DNA from: Branchiostoma floridae
Taxonomy: Eukaryota; Chordata; Leptocardii; Amphioxiformes; Branchiostomatidae
DNA: 64,000 bases
Assembly: GCF_000003815.2 (NCBI RefSeq)
Contig: NC_049995.1
Coordinates: 12,166,061-12,230,060, forward strand
Direction of reading: 5' to 3'
Within the stretch, counting starts at the first letter, position 1; the number at the start of each line of letters is the position of its first letter. A program made the translations under genes and the position numbers. Positions 1 to 13,500 of this stretch are shown one piece after another. The notes under the pieces were generated by a model, which did not search any database, was not told where the DNA came from, and was given only the letters and a program-made list of their open reading frames with translations.

Positions 1-3000
1 AAAGTTAACGTTTTTTCGCAACGTTGGCATTGAAAAATCGCTACAGGAAAAAAAAAATCTGGTACATTTCATCCCACAAATGTTATGGGCCCAACACGTG
101 GACTTTTGTGTAGGGTTATGTTGTGTAAACTAGAATAAAGCAATGAACACATGAATTGGGAAGAAAGTAGAGGAGCACGGCCGGCATGACATTAATTCCC
201 ATAGAGCGTAGTTTGCAGAACGGATCTTGGCATCAATAAATCATCAGAACAACTGCCAAATGTCTTTTGAATTTCTACCCGCAAAGATGTCATCCCCATA
301 TTTTGTGTATTTTTGGGTTTAACCCCAATAGTAAACCTACTATATCACAGTTACCAACACAAAGCACTCATGGATGATATAAACACTGACACTAATTGTT
401 CTCAGGTCACCCATAAAAAAATGTGAAAAATTGATTAAAAAAATCACCAAAATCAAATTCAAATGTCCCAAACAATATTTTCTATAGATAACAGGCATAT
501 ATTGTGCAGTTGTTAACCTTAGAGGGGTGAAATGCACTCCCGAAGATGGCATACTTATGTCTGCAATACAGCCTATATAGTAGAATGCCCAGCTGGTACC
601 ACCTGCAGTCTCGTTCTGGTGCCATGACCCCGGATGACCCCGGAAATCCAACATGGCCACCACAACTGGAATTAACTCTATTTACAGATATTGTGACTTA
701 CAATCATTGGAAATCCATCCTAAAAACATCTAGTAGTACTTACATGCCTTCATCAATGATTTACGTATAGAAATTCATTGTTTTCATATGAAAGTGAAAT
801 TGCACTAACTATCTGTAATTCAGCACCAAGGACAGGTCTACCATGCAGTTACTTTTATATACAGTACTGATAGTTTTAGCTATTCAGATATTAGACTTTC
901 TTTGGAATATCAAAACAAAGTATCATCAATTTACCAGGATCGGCTTCAGGCTCTTCAATTTCTTGGTCTGCTGTTTCTTCTACTAATTATATGAAAGGGT
1001 TGGGAAAAGAAGACAACTTTCCTTACAAGCTCTGCTAGCCCATCATTTGTTGTATTCATATGCAGTTAGCAGGACAAATTGACAGTAAGTGGACAGTATG
1101 CTGTACAGTGAGAAATTTACGTAGAGGTGTATAACATCATGCACATTTTGTCAATGATACAAAGTCAAACAATCACTGGATATACAATATGGTGTATGTA
1201 CGTACAACTTTCTTCATATTGCCTTTACTTCAACAAGAACACAATTGTATGCCATGGATACACTTCCAAAGCAAAACATTGTTTCTCCACGAAAACGTGA
1301 AACAAAGTACAAAAGCGCTTAACTAATCTAAGTTCTGAAAGGAAGTCTTCATTGACATTTATTACAAGAGGATTAATATCAAGTTACCCTGATGTGAGGA
1401 GTAGACAGCCATACATTGTAGACAGAGTATTTTCCAGTGTTAGTAGATTATGGTGAGGGTGTTGATGTTCGTTGTATGTTCTTAGAGCAGGAAAAGATAG
1501 TCTCTTGTCTTGTACATGTTGTGACAAAGTCTGGGAAAGAAGGTATTCTGGGTATGATTAGGGTTTAATGTCCATGCACTGTATTAATTTTTCTGTAGCA
1601 AACTTGACTGTATCCAGAAACACCCATAGTAACACAGTAACAAGTAAAAGCCCAGTTGGATATTCATTATAATCATTTGTTGATAGAAAAACTTGTAGGT
1701 GTTAGCATTATTCTAAATATCCCTCTTGCAATGTGATTTTAGGGCACATAGTTTTTACTTTGTGTCTTAGGTTAACTGTTGTTTTTTAGGTAAAAACAAA
1801 AGAGAAATGACATAAACCATTGGGTTCCTTGTTAAACTTTATTTGCAATGTAAATCCACCTTAGTTTCAGAACAGCAGTTTGAAGCAAATTTTTCTCCAA
1901 TTTGTATTTGTATTTGCCACAACTACAGCATCAGGGCTGGGATGTAGCCTTTGGTTGGTTGTCCTGTGCTCCCAGTGCAACCAACAGGCTGGTTGTACCT
2001 GCAGAAGGTTGCCCATGGAAAGCATTATTATAAGCAACCAAAGACCAACCCCTGCTTGAAACTGACGTAGTATTTACTATCACTATGTACGTAGTACACA
2101 CATCTACATTTTGCTTACAAGAGTCTGGTTGAAGTCTTTGCAAAGGCAACTGTGACAGCACCATTTTGATCAAACATCTATGACACACGTTTGGTTTATG
2201 AGTCCGTAAAACAGGCCACAAACTTATGGGCAATGTCATTAGGCATTGACAATTGGTTTAAAAGAATTACAACACAAATCACGGTGGTCAAATACGGGCT
2301 CAAAATCTCCCATGTCTAGCCGAATTCGAACCTTCTTCGATGATGTTCCATCTGACGTAATTCGAACGGAACCCGTGTTCTATTTAGGTCATCTGCGGTC
2401 ATTGCAGGTAAAACCGTGCTTTCTGGCATTTTCCTCCCAACTAACTTGAATCAGGCGGAAAATATAGTTTTTAACCAATATAAACAATTTTCTGGACATT
2501 ACATCTATGCTTTCACTTTGTTTGGAACCTGTAATATGTAACGAAGCTACTGGCGTTTTTGTTGGTGACCTTGAATATCATAAGTGTTGTTTACACCGGT
2601 ATCAATAACACCCTCCCGCTCTCCGTGTGGCATGACATGCGTGCAAACATCGTTTAAGATCTCCACCAAGAATAGTCCAACATAACTCATTGACGGCTCA
2701 AAATGACCGCAACGGTTTTCCCGAGATTTCTGTTTTTGGGATTTTTAAAAAATGCCTTAGATTTTGAATTATTGGTAATTAAGTGCGAAAAATGCCATTT
2801 TTACGCATATTTTTGACTGTAACTTTGCTTAAAATTAAAAATTAAAAAATCCCCAAAACAGAAAGTTTTAATTTTATTTGCCTCTCAGATGACGAAAAAT
2901 ATAAAAATCGAGAATTTGCCATGGCACTTGCGGCCCATCTTATGGAGAGTATGGTCAAATTGAAGGCCTTCCTAGAAACAGTAAAAAATCGTCTTTGGAA

Positions 3001-4446
3001 GCAAAATCGAAACGAAACAACTATCTCAATTCAAACGGGAAGATTCAAACTATCTAAAATTGCGAATTTAATCTTATTTTAAATACATTTTCCCTGTCAT
3101 AACATCTTGTTTATTTTGAAATATTTTACGGTTAGCAAATAGTAGGCCTCTTGTAACCCGATACTCTTTCGAACTCGCATAGCAACGGGAAAGAATACCC
3201 TAGCAACCGACCGCCGTGAATACACAAGCAAAACCGCTTAGTAACGAAAACTGACGGAGGACGTGGACAAGTGGCATAAGGTGATCCTTGCTGAACTGAT
3301 CATGTCCTCAACAGACAGATTTTGAATGAAAAACACAGGTACAGGATACAAAATAAGGTAGCTGACAGCTATGTGAGACCTTGTTCTTCGTTCCAGTCTT
3401 CTGACTACACAACTTTTCGAGGATGCTTCTTATTCATTTGTAATTTCCCTTGTTATTGCATCTGCCGATGCCGCCTCAGTCAGCTCTTCTTTCTGAGTAA
3501 TATCAATGAGAATTGTGCCTCGATGCATTCTTTCTTTCATTTTATCCCCTTCAATGCGTCCTAATATAAGTTCAAAAGATCCCCATAATTTGTACCATTT
3601 CCATTATTCCTCCTTTCTGAAGTATTTACACTAGTTAAGACCTAAACTCTAAAATTTGTTTGACTCAACTAGTTATTACATGTTTTATCACATTCTAAAA
3701 TGAAGAACTAACTGCTTACAAAGACAACTACAAAAATATCATAATCTGCTTCCTATAAAAAGAGTAAGGCAAACAATTTTATACTGTTACAATTTTTTTT
3801 TTAACCTAAGAAAAGATACACATGAAACAATTTCTTGTTGAGTTCCCTTGACTAGTACTACACACAATCTACAGTACCTTAACTAAAGTTTTGTTTTCAA
3901 TATGAAAAAGATTACTTCAGAAGAATCAACAATCTATTTCTAACATGTTTGTTTTTCATTCTCTATTGCCTAAAAAACAATTATATTCCAAAATCTACAT
4001 GTAGGCATTTTAGATCTATTTTGTTAAATTGGTTATCAATGTAACTACCTTTAAATACAATTTTTTATGTATGTTATTGTATGTATGTGCATAGGCCAGG
4101 AACTGTTCTTTTTTAGATACATTTTTATTGTTGCCTTCAGTCCAATAGCTGACTAAATATTGTCACATATTTACAAGTTTGAAAAAACAAAAGTCACAAA
4201 TCATTGCATAAAACTATTTTCTGTATTTTTACAGTGAATTTTGGCTAAGCTACTCTGAAGAACACTATCTAACTGTCAGATTCGACACTAGTATTAGACA
4301 CTGCAGAAAAAATTAATACATCTAAAAAACTAAGACAGCATTGCATGTAAGATGTGCCTCCTGGAAACAACATAGGGTAAGGCCCATGTCATATATGGAG
4401 CAGGCTATGAAGAAATGCCCCTCTTAGAACGTTCCTTTGTCATATA
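1..4446. other. Gene-free stretch left of the triadin-like gene
   Basis: I see no exon chain here. The open frames are short, lack coding character and have no supporting splice phase. The sequence is AT-rich, with a more GC-rich patch near 2290-3260. Two AGCAAC half-sites (3177-3188 and 3199-3209) resemble RFX/X-box half-sites; this is only a visual match. A minus-strand AATAAA near 4123-4130 could serve the gene to the right. Confidence 0.5.
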
Positions 4447-4520
4447 TCACGAATCCACCGTTCCAGCATTCCCGACGTCAAGCATCCTTCCACACAGGCG
4501 CAACCCCTGGGGACTGTCCT
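4447..4520 (-). CDS. Candidate terminal exon of triadin-like gene
   Basis: A long pyrimidine-rich tract (the minus side of the 4533-4623 repeat) leads to GATAGCAG at 4521. It is followed by 23 codons in the required phase and TGA at 4449-4447. The peptide ends D-V-G-N-A-G-T-V-D-S. An AATAAA lies about 320 nt downstream on the minus strand. No homology was recognised. Confidence 0.3.
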
Positions 4521-7500
4521 CTGCTATCAGTCAAGGGTCGGAGGTTAGGAGTCAGAGGTTGGCTCAGGAGTTGAAGGTCAGGGTTCAGAGGTTGTCTCAA
4601 GGTTGGGAGGTCAAGGGTTAGAGTTGCCTCATGCTCCTGTTGGTTGAAAAAGGAACTTGGTGCAGCAGCTTGGCGGTAATGCAGATTTCGTATAGTTATG
4701 TAGACACGGTTGTGTTTTCCAAGGCTTGGAGTTGGATCGTCTACCATGATGCACCACTCCAAATCTCGCATGCAGCCGGTACATGCTTGGTCCATGCAGC
4801 GGCAACGTCAAGACAAACAGAACAGGTTTTGCCCATCACAAACCTGGAATATTGCCACTCAGATTTCACGCACCGCAAAGAATAACTATTCTTCGTAGTA
4901 TACTATGGAGTTGCCTTAGAACTCGCAAAAAAACTCCATAAGTCCAAAGTCCCACCTCAATCACACTGGAGTTTGCATATGCCTGAGCCACTATAACAAT
5001 GACTGGATGCAAAATTAAATTGTCTCCAGATGTGACAGACAGAAAGTTAGACCAATGCAAACTGTTTGTTTGATGACATTAGATTGATCATTGAGCATCT
5101 TCATTTTCGTTATTGAAGTTATTCTTAGCACTAATTTGGGTTCAGAGGTATTTTTCAAGCAACAATAAAATCTTAATTCTTAAGACTATGCAGTATATTA
5201 TAACAAAGCAGATATCACACACCACACACTAAAAATTAAATAGCTCCTTGTTCATTCAGTTCACAATGCACAATCCACTACAAGCACCATACACCTTTAG
5301 TACAAGTTTATATGACCACAAACATTTTTATTGAAAAATGACTGTCTCTAAATGATTCTTCTGCATGCCTTACTTTGTCTCTTTCTGTCTTTCTTTTTTG
5401 TTGCTGAATCTGTTTTCAGAACACACAAACAAATGTTACATTTATTACCTTCTGCAAACACATAACTGTTGGTAGTGTGTAACATCAGAAGTATTAGAAC
5501 TTAAAGGCATTGCTCTCAAGTAAAATAAAATTCCAAAAAGACTACCGCTAAAGAGTGAGGATTAACTGTTACAATTTCATTTCACAAATTTGTTTCTTGT
5601 TGTACATTTAACTTAGTCTAGTAGTAGGCATATTTCTGTGTTATATGCTACATGTAAACCTGTATGAATAGATTCTATTTGTAGACGAGTCCTGAATATT
5701 ACAATCTGGAGTTTAGGTACATGTACCAATGATGTTAAATGCTTGTCTACTTGACTTGAATGTAAGCTCCTTGAAATATTTTTTATAACATTCAAGTTCT
5801 TAGATTTTTGTTTTGCCTTCCAAAGTTGTTCTTCGGAAGGACTAGTACTTAATTGTAGACTTTTAGATAATAATTAGCAGTTTCACTTTTACAGAATGAA
5901 TGAAGACAAGGAAAGACGTGGAATATGGAGAAATTGAGGAACGAAGGAATGAATGAATGGCTAAGAGACAGCATGACAATGAATAGGACAGTCGAGAGTC
6001 AGGAATTACGAGAGTCAAGAATGATTCGTACAGTATTATAGTTTTTGTTATCTTCTTTGGAAACATACAGAAGTTGAGGACTTACCTTTCTCTTCTGCTG
6101 GTGGTGCTGTAAAAAAAAAGAAAAAGGTGTTATGATCTCAAAAGTCAAAGTACAATAGAATTGTAATTCTAAGTAGAAATCTACACTGACTGACCGTCCT
6201 CTGGACCACAGATACAGTGTAAGTTTCATAGACGTGGCCTGTCTTCAAATTCAACCACTCATAATTCTGCTCAGGACATATTCTGGTACTCACCACTTTT
6301 GTTTCCAGTAATTTCACATCATAACCTAAGAAGAATAAAGCTTTTACCACAAGCTGTCTTGGGCAACATGGCGATATCACAGATCATAGATCTTTAAACT
6401 ACACTGTGCCTATGTTGCACAGATATTTCAAAAGCTTGACTCAAATTTAACCCAGGTCTGTACTTCTATTTCCTCAAGAGATTTTGTAAAATTTGTACTG
6501 TAATATTTATTTGTCCTGATAATCTACTAGTAATACAGAACAGAATGAAAACTAAACACACTAAGCGAAATATCAAAATGAATCACATACAATAACAATA
6601 TGAACATATGGATAACCTTGTCTGAGTAAATGTGCTACCACCACATGCAGACCCACACTCCGGACGATAAACCATTACAACTTTCTGTGAAAACACATCT
6701 ACCTACAAATTGTACAGGCTTAAACAACATGAAGCATGCTTTGGTGGTATAATTTTAATCTATACAAGATACCTACACCAGGATTCAGATGAATGACAAC
6801 TTAACACAATGATCCTTATGACCTTATGGCAGGAAAAAACTATAGACGGCTACATGTAATTCACTGCCTCTAAAAAGCTGAATTCCTCGCAAATGAAGAC
6901 AAAACCACAATCCTTTTAAAATCAAATGAATCAAATGCTTTGAATTAGTGTACATAAAAAAAAAATATGTACCCATTGAGAATACCAGGACACCACAATG
7001 ATATACCTATTGAGAGTACCAGGACAGATCACCCTATACATACATGTACATGCACATGGACAACTGAGCTACATATGGGGTAATGGACAGTGTAAACAAC
7101 ACTGAACTTGCACATGCAGCTTGCAAGTCTTACTTTTCTTGACTGACAGTTCATCCTGCAACAAGGTGACATTCAAGGGAAGAACTACACCCTGGGCATC
7201 GGGAGGGGCAGCAGCCTTGTCTAATGCTTAAATTAAATCAGTCAAAAGGAAGGCATCTATATTACAACAATATCATTATCATAAACTGAATTGACAATCT
7301 ACACTGACTGGAACAAAATGCAGGATCTGAACTAGGGCGCAATGCAGACTGCTAAACTTCAGAATTATAATTAATAATGTAATAATCAAATAATACCCCC
7401 GGTAAGTTAGTTGTATGGATTGAAAACATTACCTAAAGACAACAGAGCACAATGACTGTCTAGGACACTTAAATGTGCAAACCACAAACAGTTTATAGAC

Positions 7501-10500
7501 AAAACATAATTCCACATTTTTTCTCCTTTTAGGCTGTATATTAAGAACTCCAAACATGAACAGACAGAATGAAACTAAATAATGACACTGCTTTAACCCG
7601 TTTAAGACCAACATATGATAGCAGCCACATGAAAAGAAGTCACCAAAAGACTTCTAACACTCAACAGCATGCAATGTAGTAATAACTAATACATATAAGT
7701 CACGATCTAGGACAGGACTGTATTAGGACCACAATTACATCAGGCACTGGCACTGCTGCTACTGTACCTATACATGCAAAGCTGGTATGATATAGCAAAG
7801 GGCAGTATACACTCTAAAGTTGGGGTCAGCTATACTACTACCGATACAGGATGTACAATGTATGTGAACATGACAGCCAAATGGAGGCCACATGTACGCA
7901 AGTCTGTCCCAACTTACAGTTCCTGACCACTGGCTGAAGGTGGATGTTAATAGGGATGGTGACGTGAAAGAGAGAGGCTGTAGGTGCATGTACATGTGAG
8001 AAGGAGTAATGTACATTTAGTGTTAACGCTAGTTCACCTTTATCCATGAGATAACCTATATCCGTTGTTTTGAAAATGGATGGTGGTTCCAAATTGCAAT
8101 ATTTTCAAAATATTGCAATTTAAAGCTACCGTCCGCCAACTATCCCTAAATACCATATCTTGGAAAACAAACAGATATAGGTTATCTGTGGATCATAAAG
8201 GTGAACTACCGTTAGCACTAATTAAATTTCAAGGTACATGTACATTAATCTGAATCAGATACATGTACAATACTATTAGATATGTCATGCATATTGGCAA
8301 TCTATCAAGCTTTGAATCTTACACTACAAAATGTAGGTTACATGATTTTCTACAGTGGATGTACATGTTCAAAAGAAGCATTAACTTAATGCAATTTGCA
8401 TGTGTGATGCAACTGTTTGGTTAAACTAAAGATAAAATAAAGCATTAGAAATCTCTACACCTAGATACAATGGCAGCTACGAGTAGAGCAAACATGTAGA
8501 AAAAAACCTACGACACAAGAAAACTATACTACAAACTACACAAGAGGTCAGGGTTCAAAGTTCAGGTCTTACATTCCTTCTCTACATTTTCCTTTTCTGA
8601 ATCTTGACCTTTAACCTCTGTGGTTGCTGGCGCTGGAACATTTGCTGTATCTGTGACTTTATTTAATGGAAGAAGGAAAAAAAACAAGAACCTTAAATAA
8701 TTATCTAGTTCCTATCTAATGGACAAGAAGACCACACAGATGATGAAATGACTGTGTGACGGTATGATTGCCCAAACCCAGCGTCCAACAAGGTTATATG
8801 ACTTGGTTCAATTTACATGAATGACACCCCACCTATAAAAAGGTTACAGAAACTTTTAATGCCAAATCAAAGGTACGCTAATTTTGTAATTCACTGAGGT
8901 AAGCTAAGAAAATGTGTCCTTTGAGATGTCTAACTTGTACCAGCTTACAACTCAGTGACACAGAACTTCACAAATTCAAAATGGTAATTCAGGTAAAAAT
9001 GGTAATTACTGTCTCTCTTGGCTTGGCTATGATGTATAATGATGATAACATTCAAGAGGAGTCATGAGGGTATAATGAGGAAAGTATTCTAAACATATCA
9101 TGCAGCATTATAAAGCTTGTCGTGAAAAACTTTAACAATTACTAGTACCTTGAACACTCCTACATAGAAAAACAAATGATTCCAATTCAACAAGTAACTG
9201 ACCACAACTTAAAGTTAGTTTTTCATACAATCCTCATGCAATTGCAAGCTAAGGGACACAAAAACGTTTCAAAATTGTACATGCTCTGAAATAAGTTAAA
9301 AAGACTGCAAAACCAAGCAAAAATATATAATTTAAACACTTCAGGTATCCATGAGTTCAAGACATTCTTAGAAAAAAAACCTTGACAACATCGTTTTGAA
9401 TATGGCTACCTTAAGGGTACCTGGCATTTGATGCAAAATTTTACAATGTGCGGTCTACAACTAGGGTGAAAGAGTCATGGAAGTGTGGTGTGAGGACTAG
9501 CAAACTGCTGCCTACCCCTGTGTCAGGGATCCCAGCAGCAGTATAATCAAATACTGGAAACTACTTTCTATAAACTAAGTAGCAGTCAAGCCACAACAGT
9601 TATAAGTGCCATCCATGCTTTGCAAAAACAAAACTCTTTTCTTGCACTGTGAGAACTGTTGTTAAGTTAGTTTCAGCGAAAAAAATCCAATCTCACACTT
9701 CACTTCAAGCAGTATACCTTCTTCCTTCGGCTTGGAGTACTGCTCTAAGCTAACTTTCTTGGCTCGAGGCTTGACCTGTGGTGGGGGAGGGCGCACTGCT
9801 TTCGCGATCTTAGGCTCAGCTACAACTTTCTTTATCACAACTGGTTTCACTTTCCTCACTTTGGGTTTCTGCCCTGCCAGTTTCTTTGGCTTGAGTTTGT
9901 AGGGCGGTTCTTTGGGTACCCGTTTTGGCTTGAGCTTGTACGAAGGAGCTTTCTTTTCAGGTGGTGTGGGTTCTTCTTTTGGTGGTTCTTCTACAGGTTT
10001 GGGCTTTTCTTCCTTAACCTTCTTAGACGGTTTTTCTATTCTCTTGAGGGGCATATGTCTGTGTTTCTCTGTTGGCTTAGTTTTTTCCACAGGTGCTTTT
10101 TCTGTAACTTTTTCTTTAGGCACTTCTTTGGCAGCTTCTTTAACTTTTTCAGGCGCTGTTGGCTGTATTCTCTTGAGCGGCATGTGTCTGTGTTTCTCTG
10201 CAGGTTTAGCTTTTTTCACTGGTTCTTTTTGTTCAACTTTTTTGTCTTCTTTAGGCATTTCTTTCACGGTTTCTGTCGCTTTCTCTGGCTGTTTTGGCTC
10301 TATTCTCTTCAGTGGTACATGTCTGTGTTTCGCTGGTTTTGCTTCGACATGTTCCTCTTTTGCAACTTTGACTTCTTCTTTAGGTGGTTCTTTCACAGTT
10401 TTTGGCTTCTTTTCTTCAACTTTTTCAGGCGGAGCTGGTGCTATTCTCTTCAGCGGCACATGTCTGTGTTTCGCAGCTTGCTTTGCTTCTTTGACAGGCT

Positions 10501-13500
10501 TCTCTACAGTTTTTGGTTTCTCTTTTGGTGCTTCTACTTTCTTCTCTGCTGGCGGAATCCTTTTCAGCGGCACATGCTTTGCGCGTGGCGGTGTTTTTGC
10601 TTCCTTGACGGGTTTTTTAGCCTCTGCTTTCAATGGTTTCTTCTCTGTGGCTGGTTTGACAGCCTTTGCTTTTTCAGGTTTTTCTATTTTTTTAGCTTCA
10701 GTTTTCTCTTCTATCTTCTTCGTTGGTTTGGCTTCTTTCTTTGTAGCAGGTTCTTTTACGGCTTTCTCTGGCCTTTTCTTGACTTGTGGTTCCACTGCTT
10801 TTGCAGTGGGTTTAGCGGTTGGCTTTTCCTTGACTTCTTTAGCAGCTGGCTTTTCCTTTACGGCAGGTTTTTCTTCTTTGATGGCAGGTTTTTCCTTCAC
10901 ATCTTTGGCTGGAGCTTTTTCCTCCTTGGGTGCAGGTTTTTCTTTTACTTCTATTGGTTTAGCTTCTTTGGTTGCAGGTTTTTCCTTTTCTTTCGGTTTG
11001 ACTTCTTTGGAAACAAGTTTTTCTTTTACTTCTGACAGCTTGGCTTTCTTCGGTGCTGGTTTTTCTTTTACTTCTTTAGGTTTGGCTTCCTTGGGTGCAG
11101 GTGCATCTTTTGCTTCTTTTGGCTTGGCTTCCTTGAGTGCAAGTTTTTCTTTTACTTCTGACAGTTTGGCTTTCTTGGGTGCAGGTTTTACTTCTTTCGG
11201 TGCAGCTTCTTTAGTTGCAGGTTTTTCTTGCTTGGAGGCAGGTTTGTCGTCTTTGTCAGCTGATTTTTCCTTGACGTCTATAGGAGCTGGTTTCTCTTTT
11301 GGAGCAGGTTTTTCCTTTGCCTCCTTGGTGGTGGTATCTTCTTTGGGAGTCAGTTCTTCTTTCTTTACTTCTTTTGGAGGAGGCTGTTCCTTCTTAGGAG
11401 CTGTTGTTTTTGTTTTGTTTCATTTTTGTTGAAAGATAGACAGACAGACAGACAGATAGACACAAACAAAAGATAAAGACAGAAGAAATCTTTGTGTCAT
11501 GAGCCAAGAGCTTAGCATTGACGTGCAATAATAGAAGACCCTCATTTCTCAGCCATGGTACTGTCAAATCCACTTTCAAGTCATATCCTCGTGCTTTCAA
11601 ACAGAACACCAGATAAGTTATAACCATCAACATGCTTCAGTCATGTTAAATTTTGCTTACTTCCTTTTCTTCATCAAACTTTCTAAATAAACCAAACAGC
11701 AACATCTACATGCACTGAATGGTGCAACTGCATACATTGTGTAAAAGGGGGTTCCAAATCTCGGATGATGCTATACTCTTCCTATCAATGACAGAATTTT
11801 GTCCATCTTTGAAAAAATATAAATTACTACATTACTAACTACGTATATCACGGGCCTACCAGCTCTTATGTCTTAATTGTAAACAGTCTTACTTGAACCT
11901 GCACACACAGTTTAAGCCATATGATTGTGTGCCTAATCAACAGTACAGATTATATACAAAATATTTAGTTACTCCTCTGAAGAAAAAAATGTCTCTATGC
12001 CTTATTATAACCTCTAAACACACAAACTATTTTGCACACCCACATCAAAATCCATCCTACAGTACATTCTACCTCCAGTTTGCTCCATAGATTGCTTCCA
12101 TTCAGGGTAATCTAGTTCCTGTCTCATTTTTCAGCATTATTTTGGGGGGATATTGAATACTCACAAAGCAGTGTAATGAGGATTGAACTTACAAATGTTG
12201 GTCTGAACACTGTTGCCATGCTCTCAAAGGGGTCAGAGTGTGCAACTTTGAGTTTGAGTTGATCAGCAGGGCTCTGGTATATGTTTACAAGAAATCTGTA
12301 AATGCTGTAATTGGTCCTCTTTTAAGCCAGCAAGCAAGAGGGCAGCTTGCCTGACCATATTGTGAGCTCTATTCTAGTCTAAAGAACTTTTTTTTGGGCA
12401 GCAATTTGAACGATATCTGCTTGTCACCAATCTCTGTCCAAAGTGATAAAGGAGATTTTTGGTTGAAAAATAGACATAACTCATCTGTAAATAGCAAATT
12501 TGGAAAGAGACAAAGATCATTGAGAGTACTAGAGTAATGCCTGATTTTAAATAGTCCCAGACCATTCAGCATTGAATCAATCAAAGAAGCAAACTGAAGT
12601 TAGAATAGGATAGATCCCATACAGGCTAGCTAAACTCTACACATCTATTCAAACAACTTGTACCTTCCTCTTTCTTAGACGGTTCCTTCTTATCTGGTTT
12701 CTCTGCCTCGGTTTGCGGGAGTTTTATCTTGACTTTCTTGGCTACAAGAGTAGAGAGGAGAGGTAAGGAGAGATGGAAAGAAAAGGAAAAAACAAAGACA
12801 GGACAAAACAAAACAAAATGACAGAGAGAAGAAGTTATATGTAAGTGTTGAAAGTTGTGGGATTGGCTGTGGGTAGATATTTGGGTTTTCTTCAACTACA
12901 CCATTGATCACCATACACCATTGACTACACGGTCGGTGATGTATGTATGTATGTATGTATGTATACAAAGTAATACCTTGTGTGTGCAATCAAAATGTTA
13001 CTGAATGCTATGTATAATATGATTATGATATGATATGATATGGTATGATTTAACATAATATATTAAATTTAGTGTATACATCAAATGAACTGTTGGATCT
13101 ATTCAATTTTGTATATGCATATAACTATATACAGTATTCTCTTTCAGGGCTCGAAATACTGGGTGCATGTGCACTCAGGTGCACCCAAAATTGGAACTGT
13201 GCACCCAATTTTTTTCAGTGGGTGCACAGGGTGCACCCAAATATTTTTTTAGGTTTATGTATGGAAAGACATCAAGTATACGTTATATTCTTGACATCTA
13301 AGTGTTAGAAAGATAATAAAAATGTCTGTCATGTTACTTGTTTAAGAATTTGATAGCTTGCCACTAACTTTTGTTACTAGGTTTTTTTTATATTCTACTT
13401 AAATTTAAGTGGTGCACCCAAAAATTTTTTGGTGCACCCAATTTTTTAAGCTGGGTGCACCAGTGCACCTAATCCCAAAAATGAATTTCGAGCCCTGCAG

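Noticed and set aside
4808-4810. TGA as a selenocysteine codon
   Set aside because: No SECIS element or known selenoprotein was recognised; a decayed exon or sequencing error is simpler.
9912-11432. A 506-codon plus-strand frame and a 326-codon plus frame (10055-11035)
   Set aside because: Both are antisense to the K/E/P-rich exon. AAG/GAA/CCN-rich codons lack reverse-strand stops, and the products are Phe/Ser/Gly or Phe/Cys low-complexity with no splice support.
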